Translations under genes and position numbers: made by a program
Source of the DNA: Spirilliplanes yamanashiensis
Lineage (GTDB): Bacteria > Actinomycetota > Actinomycetes > Mycobacteriales > Micromonosporaceae
Length of the DNA: 64,000 bases
NCBI RefSeq assembly: GCF_016863475.1
Contig: NZ_BOOY01000031.1
Location: forward strand, 1 to 64,000
Reading direction: 5' to 3'
Notes under the pieces: generated by a model
Seen by the model: only the letters and a program-made list of their open reading frames with translations
The model's database searches: none
Told to the model about the DNA's origin: nothing
Part shown: positions 30,535 to 38,915 of the stretch, in pieces
Numbering within the stretch: position 1 is the stretch's first letter
Layout of the letters: the number at the start of each line of letters is the position of its first letter

Positions 30535-31506
30535 TCACAACTCCGCCGAGTCGGACCTGCGGCGGTCGATCGCCACGTACGAGCCGGGCTGGCTCTTGGC
30601 GACCTTCTTCATCTCGGAGGCCACCGCGACCACCTCCCGGGGGTCGCTGAACGTACGCCCGGTGGCCGTCGACTGGGCCACCCCGATCGACAGCGTGACC
30701 AGCTGCGCCTTGTGCTTGTTGCCGCGCCGGTCGGGCACCAGGATGTAGCCGCGCCGGCCGTCCTCCGGGTCGTACAGCTGGTCGGCGGCGCGCTCGAAGT
30801 CGACCACCGCCCGCTGGGTCAGCGGCAGCACCTGGTCGGGGGTGCAGATGAACACGAAGTCGTCGCCGCCGATGTGGCCGAGGAAGATCGGCGGCAGGCC
30901 GGACGCGCTGACCGCACGGTGCAGGCAACGGGCCAGCGAGGTGATGAAGTCGTCGCCGCGGTCGAAGCCGTACACGTCGTTGACGCTCTTGAACCGGTCG
31001 ATGTCGATGTAGCCGACCGCGTAGTCGGCCCCGGCGCGCATCCGCTCGGCGATCTCGCGCCGGACCCGGGCGTTGCCGGGCAGCCCGGTCAGCGGCGACA
31101 CCTCCCGGAACTCCTTGTTGCGGCGCAGCGTCGAGACCACCCGGGCGATCAGCTCGGCGGTGTCGAACGGCTTGACCAGGTAGTCGTCGACGCCCGCGGT
31201 GAGCCCGACGACCTTGTCGACGGTCATCCCCCGCGCGGTCAGCATGATCACCGGCAGGGCGGAGGTGAGCGGCTGGGCGCGCAGCTTGCGGGTCAGCTCG
31301 ACGCCGTCCATGCGCGGCATCATCCAGTCGACGACCGCCAGGTCGGGACGGCGCTGCTCGATGGCCTCCAGCGCCTCCTCGCCGTCGCGGGCGCTCATCA
31401 CCTCGAAGCCCTGGACCTTGAGGTTGAACTCGACGAACCGGGCGATGTCCTCGTCGTCGTCGACGACCAGGATCAGGTCGGGCTTGTCGGCGTCGTCGGT
31501 GCTCAT
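30535..31506 (-). CDS. Response regulator with degenerate GGDEF domain
   Basis: A 323-residue two-domain protein. The receiver domain (about residues 10-125) is complete: acidic pocket Asp16-18, phospho-acceptor Asp60 (VVDWMMP), Thr90 and Lys112. The GGDEF-type domain (about 135-315) has [21 protein letters not shown] and the active-site loop GHIGGDDF (213-217 = GGDDF). The usual GG(D/E)EF Glu is Asp here, and no RxxD inhibitory site precedes it, so diguanylate cyclase activity is doubtful. It could bind GTP or c-di-GMP or act by protein contact. The ATG overlaps the rpe stop (ATGA). No sensor kinase is adjacent. BldD, a c-di-GMP receptor, is encoded in the same window. Confidence 0.88.
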   Translation of the reverse strand: MSTDDADKPDLILVVDDDEDIARFVEFNLKVQGFEVMSARDGEEALEAIEQRRPDLAVVDWMMPRMDGVELTRKLRAQPLTSALPVIMLTARGMTVDKVVGLTAGVDDYLVKPFDTAELIARVVSTLRRNKEFREVSPLTGLPGNARVRREIAERMRAGADYAVGYIDIDRFKSVNDVYGFDRGDDFITSLARCLHRAVSASGLPPIFLGHIGGDDFVFICTPDQVLPLTQRAVVDFERAADQLYDPEDGRRGYILVPDRRGNKHKAQLVTLSIGVAQSTATGRTFSDPREVVAVASEMKKVAKSQPGSYVAIDRRRSDSAEL

Positions 31507-32171
31507 CGGGCCCCGGCCGCCAGGGCGCGCAGCCGGCGCACCGCCTCGGCGGGGTCGTCCGCGCCGTAGACCGCGGTGCCCGCCACGAACGCGTCGGCGC
31601 CCGCGGCGGCGGCCTGCTCGATGGTATCGGCGGCGATCCCGCCGTCCACCTCCAGCCGGATCTCCAGGCCGTCGCGGCCGATCCGCTCGCGCACCGCCCG
31701 CACCTTCGACAGGGTCTCCGGCAGGAACTTCTGGCCGCCGAACCCGGCCTTGATCGTCATGATCAGCACCGTGTCGAGGTGCGGCAGCAGGTCCAGGTAC
31801 GGGGTCACGTCGGTGTCGCGGTCGATCGCCAGGCCCGCCTTGGACCCGGCGGCGCGCAGGTCCTTGGCCAGCGCGACCGGGTCGTCGCAGGCCTCGGCGT
31901 GAAACGTCACGTTGTACGCCCCCGCCTCCGCGTAGCCCGGCGCCCACCGCTGCGGGTCGTCGATCATCAGGTGCACGTCGAACGGGATCTCCGTGGCCTT
32001 GCGCAGGCTCTGCACCACCGGCAGGCCGATGGTGAGGTTGGGCACGAAGTGGTTGTCCATGACGTCCACGTGCACCCAGTCGGCCGCGCCCTCGATCGCG
32101 CGCACCTCCTCGGCGAGGTGCGCGAAGTCGGCGGCGAGGATGCTCGGGGCGATGATCGGCGCTCGGTCCAC
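31503..32171 (-). CDS. rpe: Ribulose-phosphate 3-epimerase
   Basis: Interconverts ribulose 5-phosphate and xylulose 5-phosphate in the pentose phosphate pathway. It is a 222-residue TIM barrel. The [11 protein letters not shown] start, [41 protein letters not shown] and LEVDGGI motifs carry the metal and catalytic Asp/His residues. The start is GTG at 32171. Ribulose 5-phosphate is also the substrate of RibBA, which fits the nearby rib genes. It is coupled by a 4-base overlap to the GGDEF-type regulator. Confidence 0.97.
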   Translation of the reverse strand: MDRAPIIAPSILAADFAHLAEEVRAIEGAADWVHVDVMDNHFVPNLTIGLPVVQSLRKATEIPFDVHLMIDDPQRWAPGYAEAGAYNVTFHAEACDDPVALAKDLRAAGSKAGLAIDRDTDVTPYLDLLPHLDTVLIMTIKAGFGGQKFLPETLSKVRAVRERIGRDGLEIRLEVDGGIAADTIEQAAAAGADAFVAGTAVYGADDPAEAVRRLRALAAGAR

Positions 32172-32513
32172 GGCGTCAGTCTACGAGCGCCGCCAACCGA
32201 TCGGGACTGCCCCGCGCACCGGTCCGGAACCGGTTGTTGGCGTGGCGGCGGCCCCATCCGCCGCCACGCCGATCCCATCCGGCGGGGGCTGGGGGTGGCA
32301 CCTCCCCCGGCCCTGCCGTTCCCCCACACACCCGGGGTCGTGGCACCCATCCTGCGCCGGCCGCCGGTCCCGAAGCGGCGGCGCTGAACACCGCTGAACA
32401 GGACGGGGCCGCGACGGGGCCGCGCGGTCACCCGGGCGTGTCGTAAGCTTCGGCGCCGGTCGATCGGGCGCGGGGGACGCGCCGGTCCGCCGGGGGTCTG
32501 GGGAGGCACGACG
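32172..32513. other. 342-base divergent intergenic region with strong inverted repeats
   Basis: No gene is seen here, between divergent rpe and the septum-formation lipoprotein gene. It holds a perfect 13-bp stem with a 6-base loop (32239-32251 with 32258-32270). Just before that is a 6-bp ACCGGT stem with a 5-base loop (32218-32234). A tandem direct repeat CGCTGAACA (32382-32390 and 32392-32400) follows. TAAGCT (32444-32449) could be a -10 for the plus-strand gene, but no -35 fits. The hairpins precede both genes, so they are not obvious terminators. Confidence 0.55.
32239..32270. repeat. Perfect 13-bp inverted repeat
   Basis: GGCGTGGCGGCGG pairs with CCGCCGCCACGCC around CCCCAT. It is unusually long and exact for a site that lies upstream of both flanking genes. 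It could end an unseen small RNA, be a leader structure for rpe, or bind a regulator. Confidence 0.6.
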
Positions 32514-33380
32514 ATGCGACGGTGGCCGGCCGCGCCGATGATGATCATGCTGGTGCTGGGGGTCGCCGCGTGCGCGCCGCCGCCCGCCGGCACCGACGGC
32601 GCCGTCACCGACGACTGGCCCGCCCTGCCGGCCGCGACGGCGTTCGTGCCCGCCGCCAGCACCTGCCACGAGTCGATCGAGGCCACCGGCGCCCTGGCCG
32701 ACTACGCGCCGGTCGACTGCTCCGCCACCCACCGCACCGAGACGTTCCACGTCGGCACCTACACCGGCCGGGCCGCCGCCGCGGCCACCACCCCCGCCGA
32801 CGGCGCCGGGCCCGCCTACGGCGACTGCGCGAAGCGGGCGTCCGGCTACGTCGGCGGCGAGTGGCGCAGCGCCCCGCTCGCCGTGCACGTCACCGTGCCG
32901 CCGGATGCGGCGTGGGAGGCGGGTGCCCGGTGGTACCGCTGCGAGCTCACCCTGCGCAACCCCGACGACGGCGAGGCCGTGTACCGCGCCGCCAGCCTGC
33001 GGGGCGCGCTGGCGTCCGTGGCGTTCGGCTGCCACCGGCCGGACGCCGACGAGGACATCCTCGGGCCCCGGCTGGACTGCACGAAGGCGCACACCGCGGA
33101 GTACGCCGGCGTGTGGACCGCCCGGGCGGGCACCACCTGGGAACGCGTCTGGACGGACGAGGCCGCGATGCAGAACGGCTGCCACACCGCCATCGCCCGG
33201 TTCGCGAAGGTGCCTGACGACGACTACATGCGCTACCGCACCGGCTGGTACACGATCATGCCGTTGCGGCAGCAGTGGGAGCAGGGCGAGCGCGGTGTGC
33301 GCTGCTTCCTGTGGCTCGACGGCGAGCGGCTGACCCGGTCCATGCGCGGCGCGGGAACCCGGGGCCTGCCGCTCAACTAG
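32514..33380 (+). CDS. Septum-formation family lipoprotein
   Basis: A 288-residue exported protein. The N-terminus MRRWPAAPMMIMLVLGVAAC is a lipoprotein signal with the lipobox cysteine at residue 20. The mature part carries two copies of a cysteine-containing motif typical of the Septum_form family (YAPVDCSATHRTETFHVGTY; GPRLDCTKAHTAEYAGVWTA). About ten cysteines suggest disulfides. The family is common in actinomycetes, often linked to cell division by name only. The ATG at 32514 has GGGGAGG upstream. It is monocistronic and convergent with rsmB. The precise role is unknown. Confidence 0.8.
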   Translation: MRRWPAAPMMIMLVLGVAACAPPPAGTDGAVTDDWPALPAATAFVPAASTCHESIEATGALADYAPVDCSATHRTETFHVGTYTGRAAAAATTPADGAGPAYGDCAKRASGYVGGEWRSAPLAVHVTVPPDAAWEAGARWYRCELTLRNPDDGEAVYRAASLRGALASVAFGCHRPDADEDILGPRLDCTKAHTAEYAGVWTARAGTTWERVWTDEAAMQNGCHTAIARFAKVPDDDYMRYRTGWYTIMPLRQQWEQGERGVRCFLWLDGERLTRSMRGAGTRGLPLN

Positions 33381-33384
33381 GGCG

Positions 33385-34866
33385 TCAGCTGGTGCGCCGC
33401 AGCGCCGCCAGGAACATCGCGTCCGTGCCGTGCCGGTGCGGCCACAGCTGCACCGTCGGCCCGCTGCCCAGGCCCGGCATGCCCGCGGGCAGCAGGGTGC
33501 GGGCGTCCACGAAGTCGACGCCGAGGTCGCTGCGCCGGGCCGCCTCCGTGACCGTCACCTGGGTCTCCACCGTGTGCGGCGAGCACGTCACGTACGCCAC
33601 CACGCCGCCCGGGCGCACCGCGCGCAGCGCCGCCCCCAGCAGCTCGCGCTGCAGCCGGGTCAGCGGCGGCAGGTCCGACGGCCGGCGCCGCCAGCGCGCC
33701 TCCGGCCGGCGGCGCAGCGAGCCCAGCCCGGTGCACGGGGCGTCCACCAGCACCCGGTCGAAGCCGCCCGCGGGCAGCCGCGGGTCGTCGCCGACCAGCC
33801 GGCCGTCCATCGCGTGCACCGTCACCGGCAGGTTCGCCACCGAGCGCTCGACCAGGCGGGCCCGGTGCTCGGCCACCTCGACGGCGGTCACCCGGGCGCC
33901 GCGCTGGGCGGCGAACGCGCCCAGCAGGCCCGCCTTGCCGCCGGGGCCGGCGCACAGGTCGAGCCAGCGCGAGTCCTCGCCCTCGACCTCGGCCGCCACC
34001 AGGGCGGACGCCACCAGCTGCGAGCCCTCGTCCTGCACGTGGGCGCGGCCCTCCGCCAGCGCCAGCACGTCGCCGGGGGCGCCGCCGGGCAGGTAGACCG
34101 CGTACGGGGAGAACGCGCCGGGCGCGCCGCCCACCTCGTCGGCCAGCTCCGCCGGGTCGATCAGGCCGGGCCGCGCGCACAGGTGCACCGGCGGCGGCTG
34201 GTTGTCCTCGACCAGCAGGCGGGCCGTCTCGGCCAGGTCGCCGCCGAGCGCCTCGGAGAACGCCCGCACGATCCACGCCGGGTGCTGGTGGACCAGCGCC
34301 AGGTGAGCGACCGGGTCGGCCTCGTAGTCCGGGGCCAGCCGGGTCAGCCACGCGTCCAGGTCGGTGCCCGCGATCTCGCGCATGACCGCGTTCGCGAAGC
34401 CGGCGGCGCCCGGCGCGACCGCGCGCACCAGGTCGACCGTCGAGTTGACCGCGGCGTGCGCCGGCACCCGCGTGTGCAGCAGCTGGTAGGCGCCCAGCCG
34501 CAGCGCGTCGCGGGCCGGCGGGTCGATGCGGGCCACCTCGCGCCCGGCCGCCGCCGCGATGATCGCGTCGAGCGTGCCGGTGGCGCGCAGCGTGCCGTAC
34601 GTCAGCTCGGTGGCGAACGCGGCGTCGCGCCCGCCCAGCCGCATGTCGCGCAGGATCTGCGGCAGCACCAGGTTGGCGTACGCGTCGTCGCGGTGCGTCG
34701 CCGCGATCGCCTCGTACGCCGCCTGCCGGGCCGGGTCCGACGGCGGGCGGCCGGCCCGCGGCGCCCGTCCCCCCCGGCCGTCGCGGTCCTGCCCGCGGCC
34801 CGCGCCGGGGCCGCCGGGGCGCCGCGGCGCCGGGTTGTGGGGGCGCGACGCCCGGTGATCCGTCAT
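33385..34866 (-). CDS. rsmB: 16S rRNA (cytosine-C5) methyltransferase RsmB
   Basis: Methylates C967 of 16S rRNA. The 493-residue protein has an Arg/Pro-rich N-terminal tail (about 45 residues), then a NusB-like RNA-binding domain ([23 protein letters not shown]...NAVMREIAG). The SAM-dependent catalytic domain follows: [44 protein letters not shown], and the second cysteine in [12 protein letters not shown]. Both catalytic cysteines are present. The ATG at 34866 overlaps the fmt stop (ATGA). It is part of def-fmt-rsmB. Confidence 0.96.
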   Translation of the reverse strand: MTDHRASRPHNPAPRRPGGPGAGRGQDRDGRGGRAPRAGRPPSDPARQAAYEAIAATHRDDAYANLVLPQILRDMRLGGRDAAFATELTYGTLRATGTLDAIIAAAAGREVARIDPPARDALRLGAYQLLHTRVPAHAAVNSTVDLVRAVAPGAAGFANAVMREIAGTDLDAWLTRLAPDYEADPVAHLALVHQHPAWIVRAFSEALGGDLAETARLLVEDNQPPPVHLCARPGLIDPAELADEVGGAPGAFSPYAVYLPGGAPGDVLALAEGRAHVQDEGSQLVASALVAAEVEGEDSRWLDLCAGPGGKAGLLGAFAAQRGARVTAVEVAEHRARLVERSVANLPVTVHAMDGRLVGDDPRLPAGGFDRVLVDAPCTGLGSLRRRPEARWRRRPSDLPPLTRLQRELLGAALRAVRPGGVVAYVTCSPHTVETQVTVTEAARRSDLGVDFVDARTLLPAGMPGLGSGPTVQLWPHRHGTDAMFLAALRRTS

Positions 34867-35789
34867 GCGAGCCGCTCCCCGGCGTCGATGCGCAGGCCAC
34901 GCGCCCAGTCGGTGGCGGCCATCGGCTTCTTGCCCGCGGCGCGGACCTCTCCCAGCGCGACCGGCGTGGTCGCCGTGCCGGCCAGCACCTGGTGCCGCTC
35001 GACCAGCAGGTCGCCCGGCTCCAGCTGCGGCGCGTTCGCGACCGGCCGCACCGGTCCCAGCTTGATCCGGTCGCCGCGGAACGTCGTCCACGCGCCCGGC
35101 GCCGGGGTGCACGCGCGGATGCGCCGGTCGACCGCGAACGACGGGTCGGTCCAGCGCACCTGCGCGTCCTCGACGGTGATCTTCGGCGCGTGCGAGACGC
35201 CGTCGGCGGGCTGCGGCTCGGCGCGCACGGTGCCCGCCTCGATCGCGTCGAGCACCGCCACCAGCAGCCCGGCGCCGGACACGGCCAGCCGGTCGAGCAG
35301 GTCGCCGGACGTGTCGGTGGGCCGGATGTCCTCGGTCAGCGTGCCGAACACCGGGCCGGTGTCCAGGCCCTCCTCCAGCTGGAACACGCTCGCGCCGGTG
35401 ACCTCGTCGCCGTGCAGGACGGCGTGCTGCACCGGGGCCGCGCCGCGCCACGCGGGCAGCAGCGAGAAGTGCAGGTTGACCCAGCCGTGCTTCGGGATCT
35501 CCAGCGCCGCGGGCGGCACCAGCGCCCCGTACGCGACCACCGGCACGCAGTCGGGCGCCAGCTCGCGCAGCCGGTCGAGGAACTCCGGCTCGCGCGGCCG
35601 CTGCGGCGTCAGCACCTCGATGCCGCGCTCGTCGGCCCACGCCGCGGCGGGCGAGCGGACCAGCCGCCGGCCCCGCCCGGCCGGGGCGTCCGGCCGGGAC
35701 ACCACCGCGACCAGCTCGTGGCGGGACGCGGCGAGCGCGTCGAGGGCGGGCAGGACCACGCCCGGCGTGCCGGCGAAGATCAGGCGCAC
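34863..35789 (-). CDS. fmt: Methionyl-tRNA formyltransferase
   Basis: Formylates initiator Met-tRNA using 10-formyltetrahydrofolate. The 308-residue protein has the N-terminal [10 protein letters not shown], the catalytic [25 protein letters not shown] (the family's N-x-H-x-S-LLP-x-RG), and [10 protein letters not shown]. An OB-like C-terminal tRNA-binding domain follows (about residues 205-308). The start is GTG at 35789, four bases after def. With def it handles both ends of the N-formyl cycle. Confidence 0.97.
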   Translation of the reverse strand: MRLIFAGTPGVVLPALDALAASRHELVAVVSRPDAPAGRGRRLVRSPAAAWADERGIEVLTPQRPREPEFLDRLRELAPDCVPVVAYGALVPPAALEIPKHGWVNLHFSLLPAWRGAAPVQHAVLHGDEVTGASVFQLEEGLDTGPVFGTLTEDIRPTDTSGDLLDRLAVSGAGLLVAVLDAIEAGTVRAEPQPADGVSHAPKITVEDAQVRWTDPSFAVDRRIRACTPAPGAWTTFRGDRIKLGPVRPVANAPQLEPGDLLVERHQVLAGTATTPVALGEVRAAGKKPMAATDWARGLRIDAGERLA

Positions 35790-35793
35790 CGGG

Positions 35794-36354
35794 TCACCGG
35801 CCCTTGCCGAACAGCGAGCCGAACGAGTGCGGGCTCGCCTTGACCACGGGCGGGGCGCCCGCGTCGTACCACTCGGCCTGCCGGATCTCCTTCATCGCCG
35901 CCTTGCGCGCCTGCGGGTCGAGCCGGTCCACGAACAGCACCCCGTCGAGGTGGTCGGTCTCGTGCTGCACGCAGCGCGCCATCAGCCCGGTGCCGACGAG
36001 CTGGATGGGGTCGCCGTGCTCGGTGAAGCCCTTCGCCACCACGTTCTGCCGCCGCTTGGTGTCGAAGTACAGCCCGGGGATGGACAGGCAGCCCTCGGGC
36101 CCGTCCTGCTCCTCGTCGTCCGGGAAGTGCAGCACCGGGTTGACGATGTGGCCGACCACGTCGTCGACGTCGAACGCGAACACCCGCAGCCCGACCCCGA
36201 GCTGCGGCGCGGCGAGGCCGGCCCCGCCCTCGTCGCGCATGGTCTCGATGAGGTCGGCGACGAGCTTGCGCAGCTCGGCGTCGAAGTCGACGACCGGGTC
36301 GGCGGGCGTGCGCAGCACGGGGTCGCCGAACAGGCGGATGGGCTGGACGGTCAC
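35794..36354 (-). CDS. def: Peptide deformylase
   Basis: Removes the formyl group from new proteins. The 186-residue metalloenzyme has all three motifs: GAGLAAPQ (44-51), EGCLS (87-91, metal ligand Cys89) and HETDHLDG (131-138, two His ligands and the catalytic Glu). A short C-terminal tail ([19 protein letters not shown]) extends past the core. The start is GTG at 36354. It leads def-fmt-rsmB, which fits their joint role in translation initiation. Confidence 0.97.
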   Translation of the reverse strand: MTVQPIRLFGDPVLRTPADPVVDFDAELRKLVADLIETMRDEGGAGLAAPQLGVGLRVFAFDVDDVVGHIVNPVLHFPDDEEQDGPEGCLSIPGLYFDTKRRQNVVAKGFTEHGDPIQLVGTGLMARCVQHETDHLDGVLFVDRLDPQARKAAMKEIRQAEWYDAGAPPVVKASPHSFGSLFGKGR

Positions 36355-36399
36355 GCGGGCTCCCTCGACGACGGCTCGACCGACCAGTCTACGGAGCCG

Positions 36400-37593
36400 C
36401 TACGGAGTCACCGTGACCGGCAGCGACGCGTACCCGCGCAGGGTCAGCCGGGACCGCCGGGCCGCCGGTCCGGCCCGCCGCGGCCGCCGCCGGGCCAGCG
36501 CCGGCAGCGCCAGCTGCGCCTCCAGCCGGGCCAGCGGGGCGCCCAGGCAGTAGTGGGCGCCCGCCCCGAACGTGATCGGCGTGTTCTGCGCCCGGGCCGG
36601 GTCGAACGCGGCCGGGCCGGCGAACCGCGCCGGGTCCCGGTTCGCCGCGCCCAGCAGCAGCACCACCTGCGACCCGGCCCGCACCGGCACGCCCGCCACC
36701 ACCGTGTCGCGCAGCGGGATCCGGTCGGTCAGCTGCACCGGGGCGTCCCAGCGCAGCACCTCCTCCACGAACGGCTCCGCGAACGCCTCGTCGTCCGCCA
36801 GCCGCCGCGCCAGCTCCGGCCGGTCCAGCAGCACCGCCGTGCCGTTGCCGAGCAGGTTCGCCGTCGTCTCGAACCCGGCCACCAGCAGCAGCATCAGGTT
36901 GCCCAGCAGCTCGTCGCCGGTCAGCCGGTCGCCGCCCGCGTCGTACGCCTGCGTCAGCGCGCTCACCAGGTCGTCGCCCGGCTCGGCGCGGCGGCGCGCC
37001 GCCAGGTCGGCCAGGTACGCGGCCACCTCCTTGCCCGCCGCGTGCGCCCGCTCCGCCTGGTCCTGCGACACCACCAGCTCCAGCACCGCGGTGAGGTCCA
37101 CCGCGAGGCGGCGGAACCGGGCGCGGTCGGACGCGGGCACGCCGAGCAGCGCGCAGATCACCGCCACGGGCAGCGGGTACGCCAGCTCCTCCATCACGTC
37201 CGCCTCCGGCGGCAGCGCGTCCACCAGCTCCGCCACCTGCCCCGCCACCGTGTCCCGCAGCCGCCCCACCCGGCGCGCCGTGAACACGCCCGCCGCCAGC
37301 CGCCGCATCCGGGTGTGCGCCGGCGGGTTGGAGCGCAGCATCGACGTCACGAACAGCGACACCGCCCGGTTGTGCCGCCACTCCGGCCACCGGCCGTCCA
37401 TGCCGGCGGCGTCGGGCACGCCCAGCGCCGGGTCGCGCAGCGCCGCGTCCACCGCCTCGTAGCCCACCACCAGGTGCAGCGTCTCGCCGAGGGACACCAC
37501 CGGCCCGTACGGCCGCAGCGCCTCGTACAGCGGGTACGGGTCGCCGGCGCCCTCGGGCGACAGCAGCGCGGTGACGGCGTCCATCGGGTCCAT
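36400..37593 (-). CDS. Cytochrome P450
   Basis: Soluble bacterial haem monooxygenase of 397 residues. The I-helix oxygen-binding motif is LLLVAGFETTANLLGNG, the ExxR is EEVLRW, and the haem loop FGAGAHYCLGAPLARLEA has the thiolate Cys349. The N-terminus lacks a membrane anchor. The ATG at 37593 was chosen because the family N-terminus (PLYEALRPYGPV) follows; an ATG six codons upstream is possible. No ferredoxin or reductase gene is adjacent. It is divergent from the phytase-like gene with a 58-base gap. It lies between priA and def, where streptomycetes have no such gene, so it is probably a later insertion. The substrate is unknown. Confidence 0.92.
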   Translation of the reverse strand: MDPMDAVTALLSPEGAGDPYPLYEALRPYGPVVSLGETLHLVVGYEAVDAALRDPALGVPDAAGMDGRWPEWRHNRAVSLFVTSMLRSNPPAHTRMRRLAAGVFTARRVGRLRDTVAGQVAELVDALPPEADVMEELAYPLPVAVICALLGVPASDRARFRRLAVDLTAVLELVVSQDQAERAHAAGKEVAAYLADLAARRRAEPGDDLVSALTQAYDAGGDRLTGDELLGNLMLLLVAGFETTANLLGNGTAVLLDRPELARRLADDEAFAEPFVEEVLRWDAPVQLTDRIPLRDTVVAGVPVRAGSQVVLLLGAANRDPARFAGPAAFDPARAQNTPITFGAGAHYCLGAPLARLEAQLALPALARRRPRRAGPAARRSRLTLRGYASLPVTVTP

Positions 37594-37651
37594 CCGTCCA
37601 TGTTGGCCCATGGCCGCCGCCCGTTCACCCGGCGTGTCTAGCGTCCGGCCC

Positions 37652-38833
37652 ATGCGACGTCTCGCCACCCTCAGCGCCCTCGCGCTGCTCGCCACCGCGG
37701 CCGCGGCCGTGCCCGCCGCCACCGCCACCGCCACCGCCGGCCGGCCGGTCCTCACCGGGTTCGCCGGCCTGCCCGCGCTGACCTTCGTGCCCGGCAGCGA
37801 GCCCGCCGGCGCCGCCCTGGGCACCGCCCCGGTCAACGGCATCGCCGCGCCCTGGGCCGACCAGCCCGTGCAGGGCTTCTCCGGCGTCCTGCGCGCCGGC
37901 GGCGGCACCTACGAGGTGCTCAGCGACAACGGCTTCGGCAACCGGGCCAACAGCGCCGACTTCCTGCTGCGCATCCACCGCATCGCGCCGGTGCCGCGCA
38001 CCGGGGCCGTCGACGTGCTCGGCGGCATCAACCTGACCGACCCGGCCGGGCACGTGCCGTTCCCGCTGACCCGGGCCGACCGGGTGCTCACCGGCGCCGA
38101 CTTCGACGTGGAGTCGATCGTCCGGGACCGCGACGGTTCGTACTGGATCGGCGACGAGTTCGGCCCGTGGCTGCTGCACGCCGACCGGGCCGGCCGGTTG
38201 CTCGCCCCGCCGGTGGCGCTGCCCGGCGTGCGCGCCCCGGAGAACCCGGCCGGGTCGCCGAACCTGGGCGGCAGCAAGGGTTTCGAGGGCATGGCCGCCT
38301 CCCCCGACGGGCGCTTCCTCTACCCGCTGCTGGAGGGCACCGTCGCCGGTGACACCCCGGGCGACCTGCGGTTCAGCGAGTTCTCGACGCGCACCGGCGG
38401 CTACACCGGCACGCAGTTCGTCTACCGCCTCGACAACCCGGCGCACGCCATCGGCGACGCGATCGCCCTGGACGCCCACCGGTTCCTGGTCATCGAGCGC
38501 GACAACAACCAGGGCGACGCGGCCGCGGTCAAGCGCCTGTACGTGGCCGACCGGCGCGACCGCGACGGCGACGGCGTGCTCGACAAGACCCTCGTGCTGG
38601 ACCTGCTCGACATCGCCGACCCGAAGCGGCTGGGCGGCCCCGGCCCGACGTTCCGGTTCCCGTTCGTGACGATCGAGTCGGTCGTGCTGCTCGACGACCG
38701 CACCGTGGCGGTCCTCAACGACAACAACTTCCCCGGCTCGTCGGGCCGCACCGCGGGCGTGGCCGACGACAACGAGTTCATCACCGTCCGGCTGCCCCGC
38801 TCGCTGCGCCCGGACCCGCGCGTCCTGCGCTGA
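37652..38833 (+). CDS. Secreted esterase-like activity of phytase family protein
   Basis: A 393-residue exported protein. The signal peptide is MRRLATLSALALLATAAAAVPAATA. The mature part matches the phytase-like esterase (propeller) family: NGIAAPWADQPVQGFSGVL, YEVLSDNGFGNRANSADFLLRI, FDVESIVRDRDGSYWIGDEFGPWLLH, SKGFEGMAASPDGRFLYPLLEG, RFLVIERDNNQGDAAAVKRLY and VAVLNDNNFPGS. The Asp/Glu-rich loops suggest calcium sites. It is divergent from the P450 gene and is followed by a 9-bp hairpin. Real substrate and phytase activity are unproven. Confidence 0.85.
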   Translation: MRRLATLSALALLATAAAAVPAATATATAGRPVLTGFAGLPALTFVPGSEPAGAALGTAPVNGIAAPWADQPVQGFSGVLRAGGGTYEVLSDNGFGNRANSADFLLRIHRIAPVPRTGAVDVLGGINLTDPAGHVPFPLTRADRVLTGADFDVESIVRDRDGSYWIGDEFGPWLLHADRAGRLLAPPVALPGVRAPENPAGSPNLGGSKGFEGMAASPDGRFLYPLLEGTVAGDTPGDLRFSEFSTRTGGYTGTQFVYRLDNPAHAIGDAIALDAHRFLVIERDNNQGDAAAVKRLYVADRRDRDGDGVLDKTLVLDLLDIADPKRLGGPGPTFRFPFVTIESVVLLDDRTVAVLNDNNFPGSSGRTAGVADDNEFITVRLPRSLRPDPRVLR

Positions 38834-38845
38834 CCGCCGTCGCCC

Positions 38846-38873
38846 GGCCCCGGGGTGCCGTCGTCCCGGGGCC
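38846..38873. terminator. Bidirectional hairpin between convergent genes
   Basis: GGCCCCGGG (38846-38854) pairs perfectly with CCCGGGGCC (38865-38873) around a 10-base loop. It lies between the ends of the phytase-like gene (+) and priA (-), the expected place for a shared terminator. There is no T-run. Confidence 0.55.
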
Positions 38874-38915
38874 ACCCGCGTCACACCGCGCAGAGCATCC
38901 TAGGACAATAGGCGC

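Noticed and set aside
33430-37641. A 1403-codon open frame on the plus strand opposite rsmB, fmt, def and the P450 gene
   Set aside because: It spans four well-supported genes on the other strand and has repetitive arginine-rich content. Long antisense frames are expected at this GC content.
36400-38833. Start of a secondary-metabolite gene cluster at the P450
   Set aside because: Flanking genes are all housekeeping and no synthase, transporter or partner gene is present.
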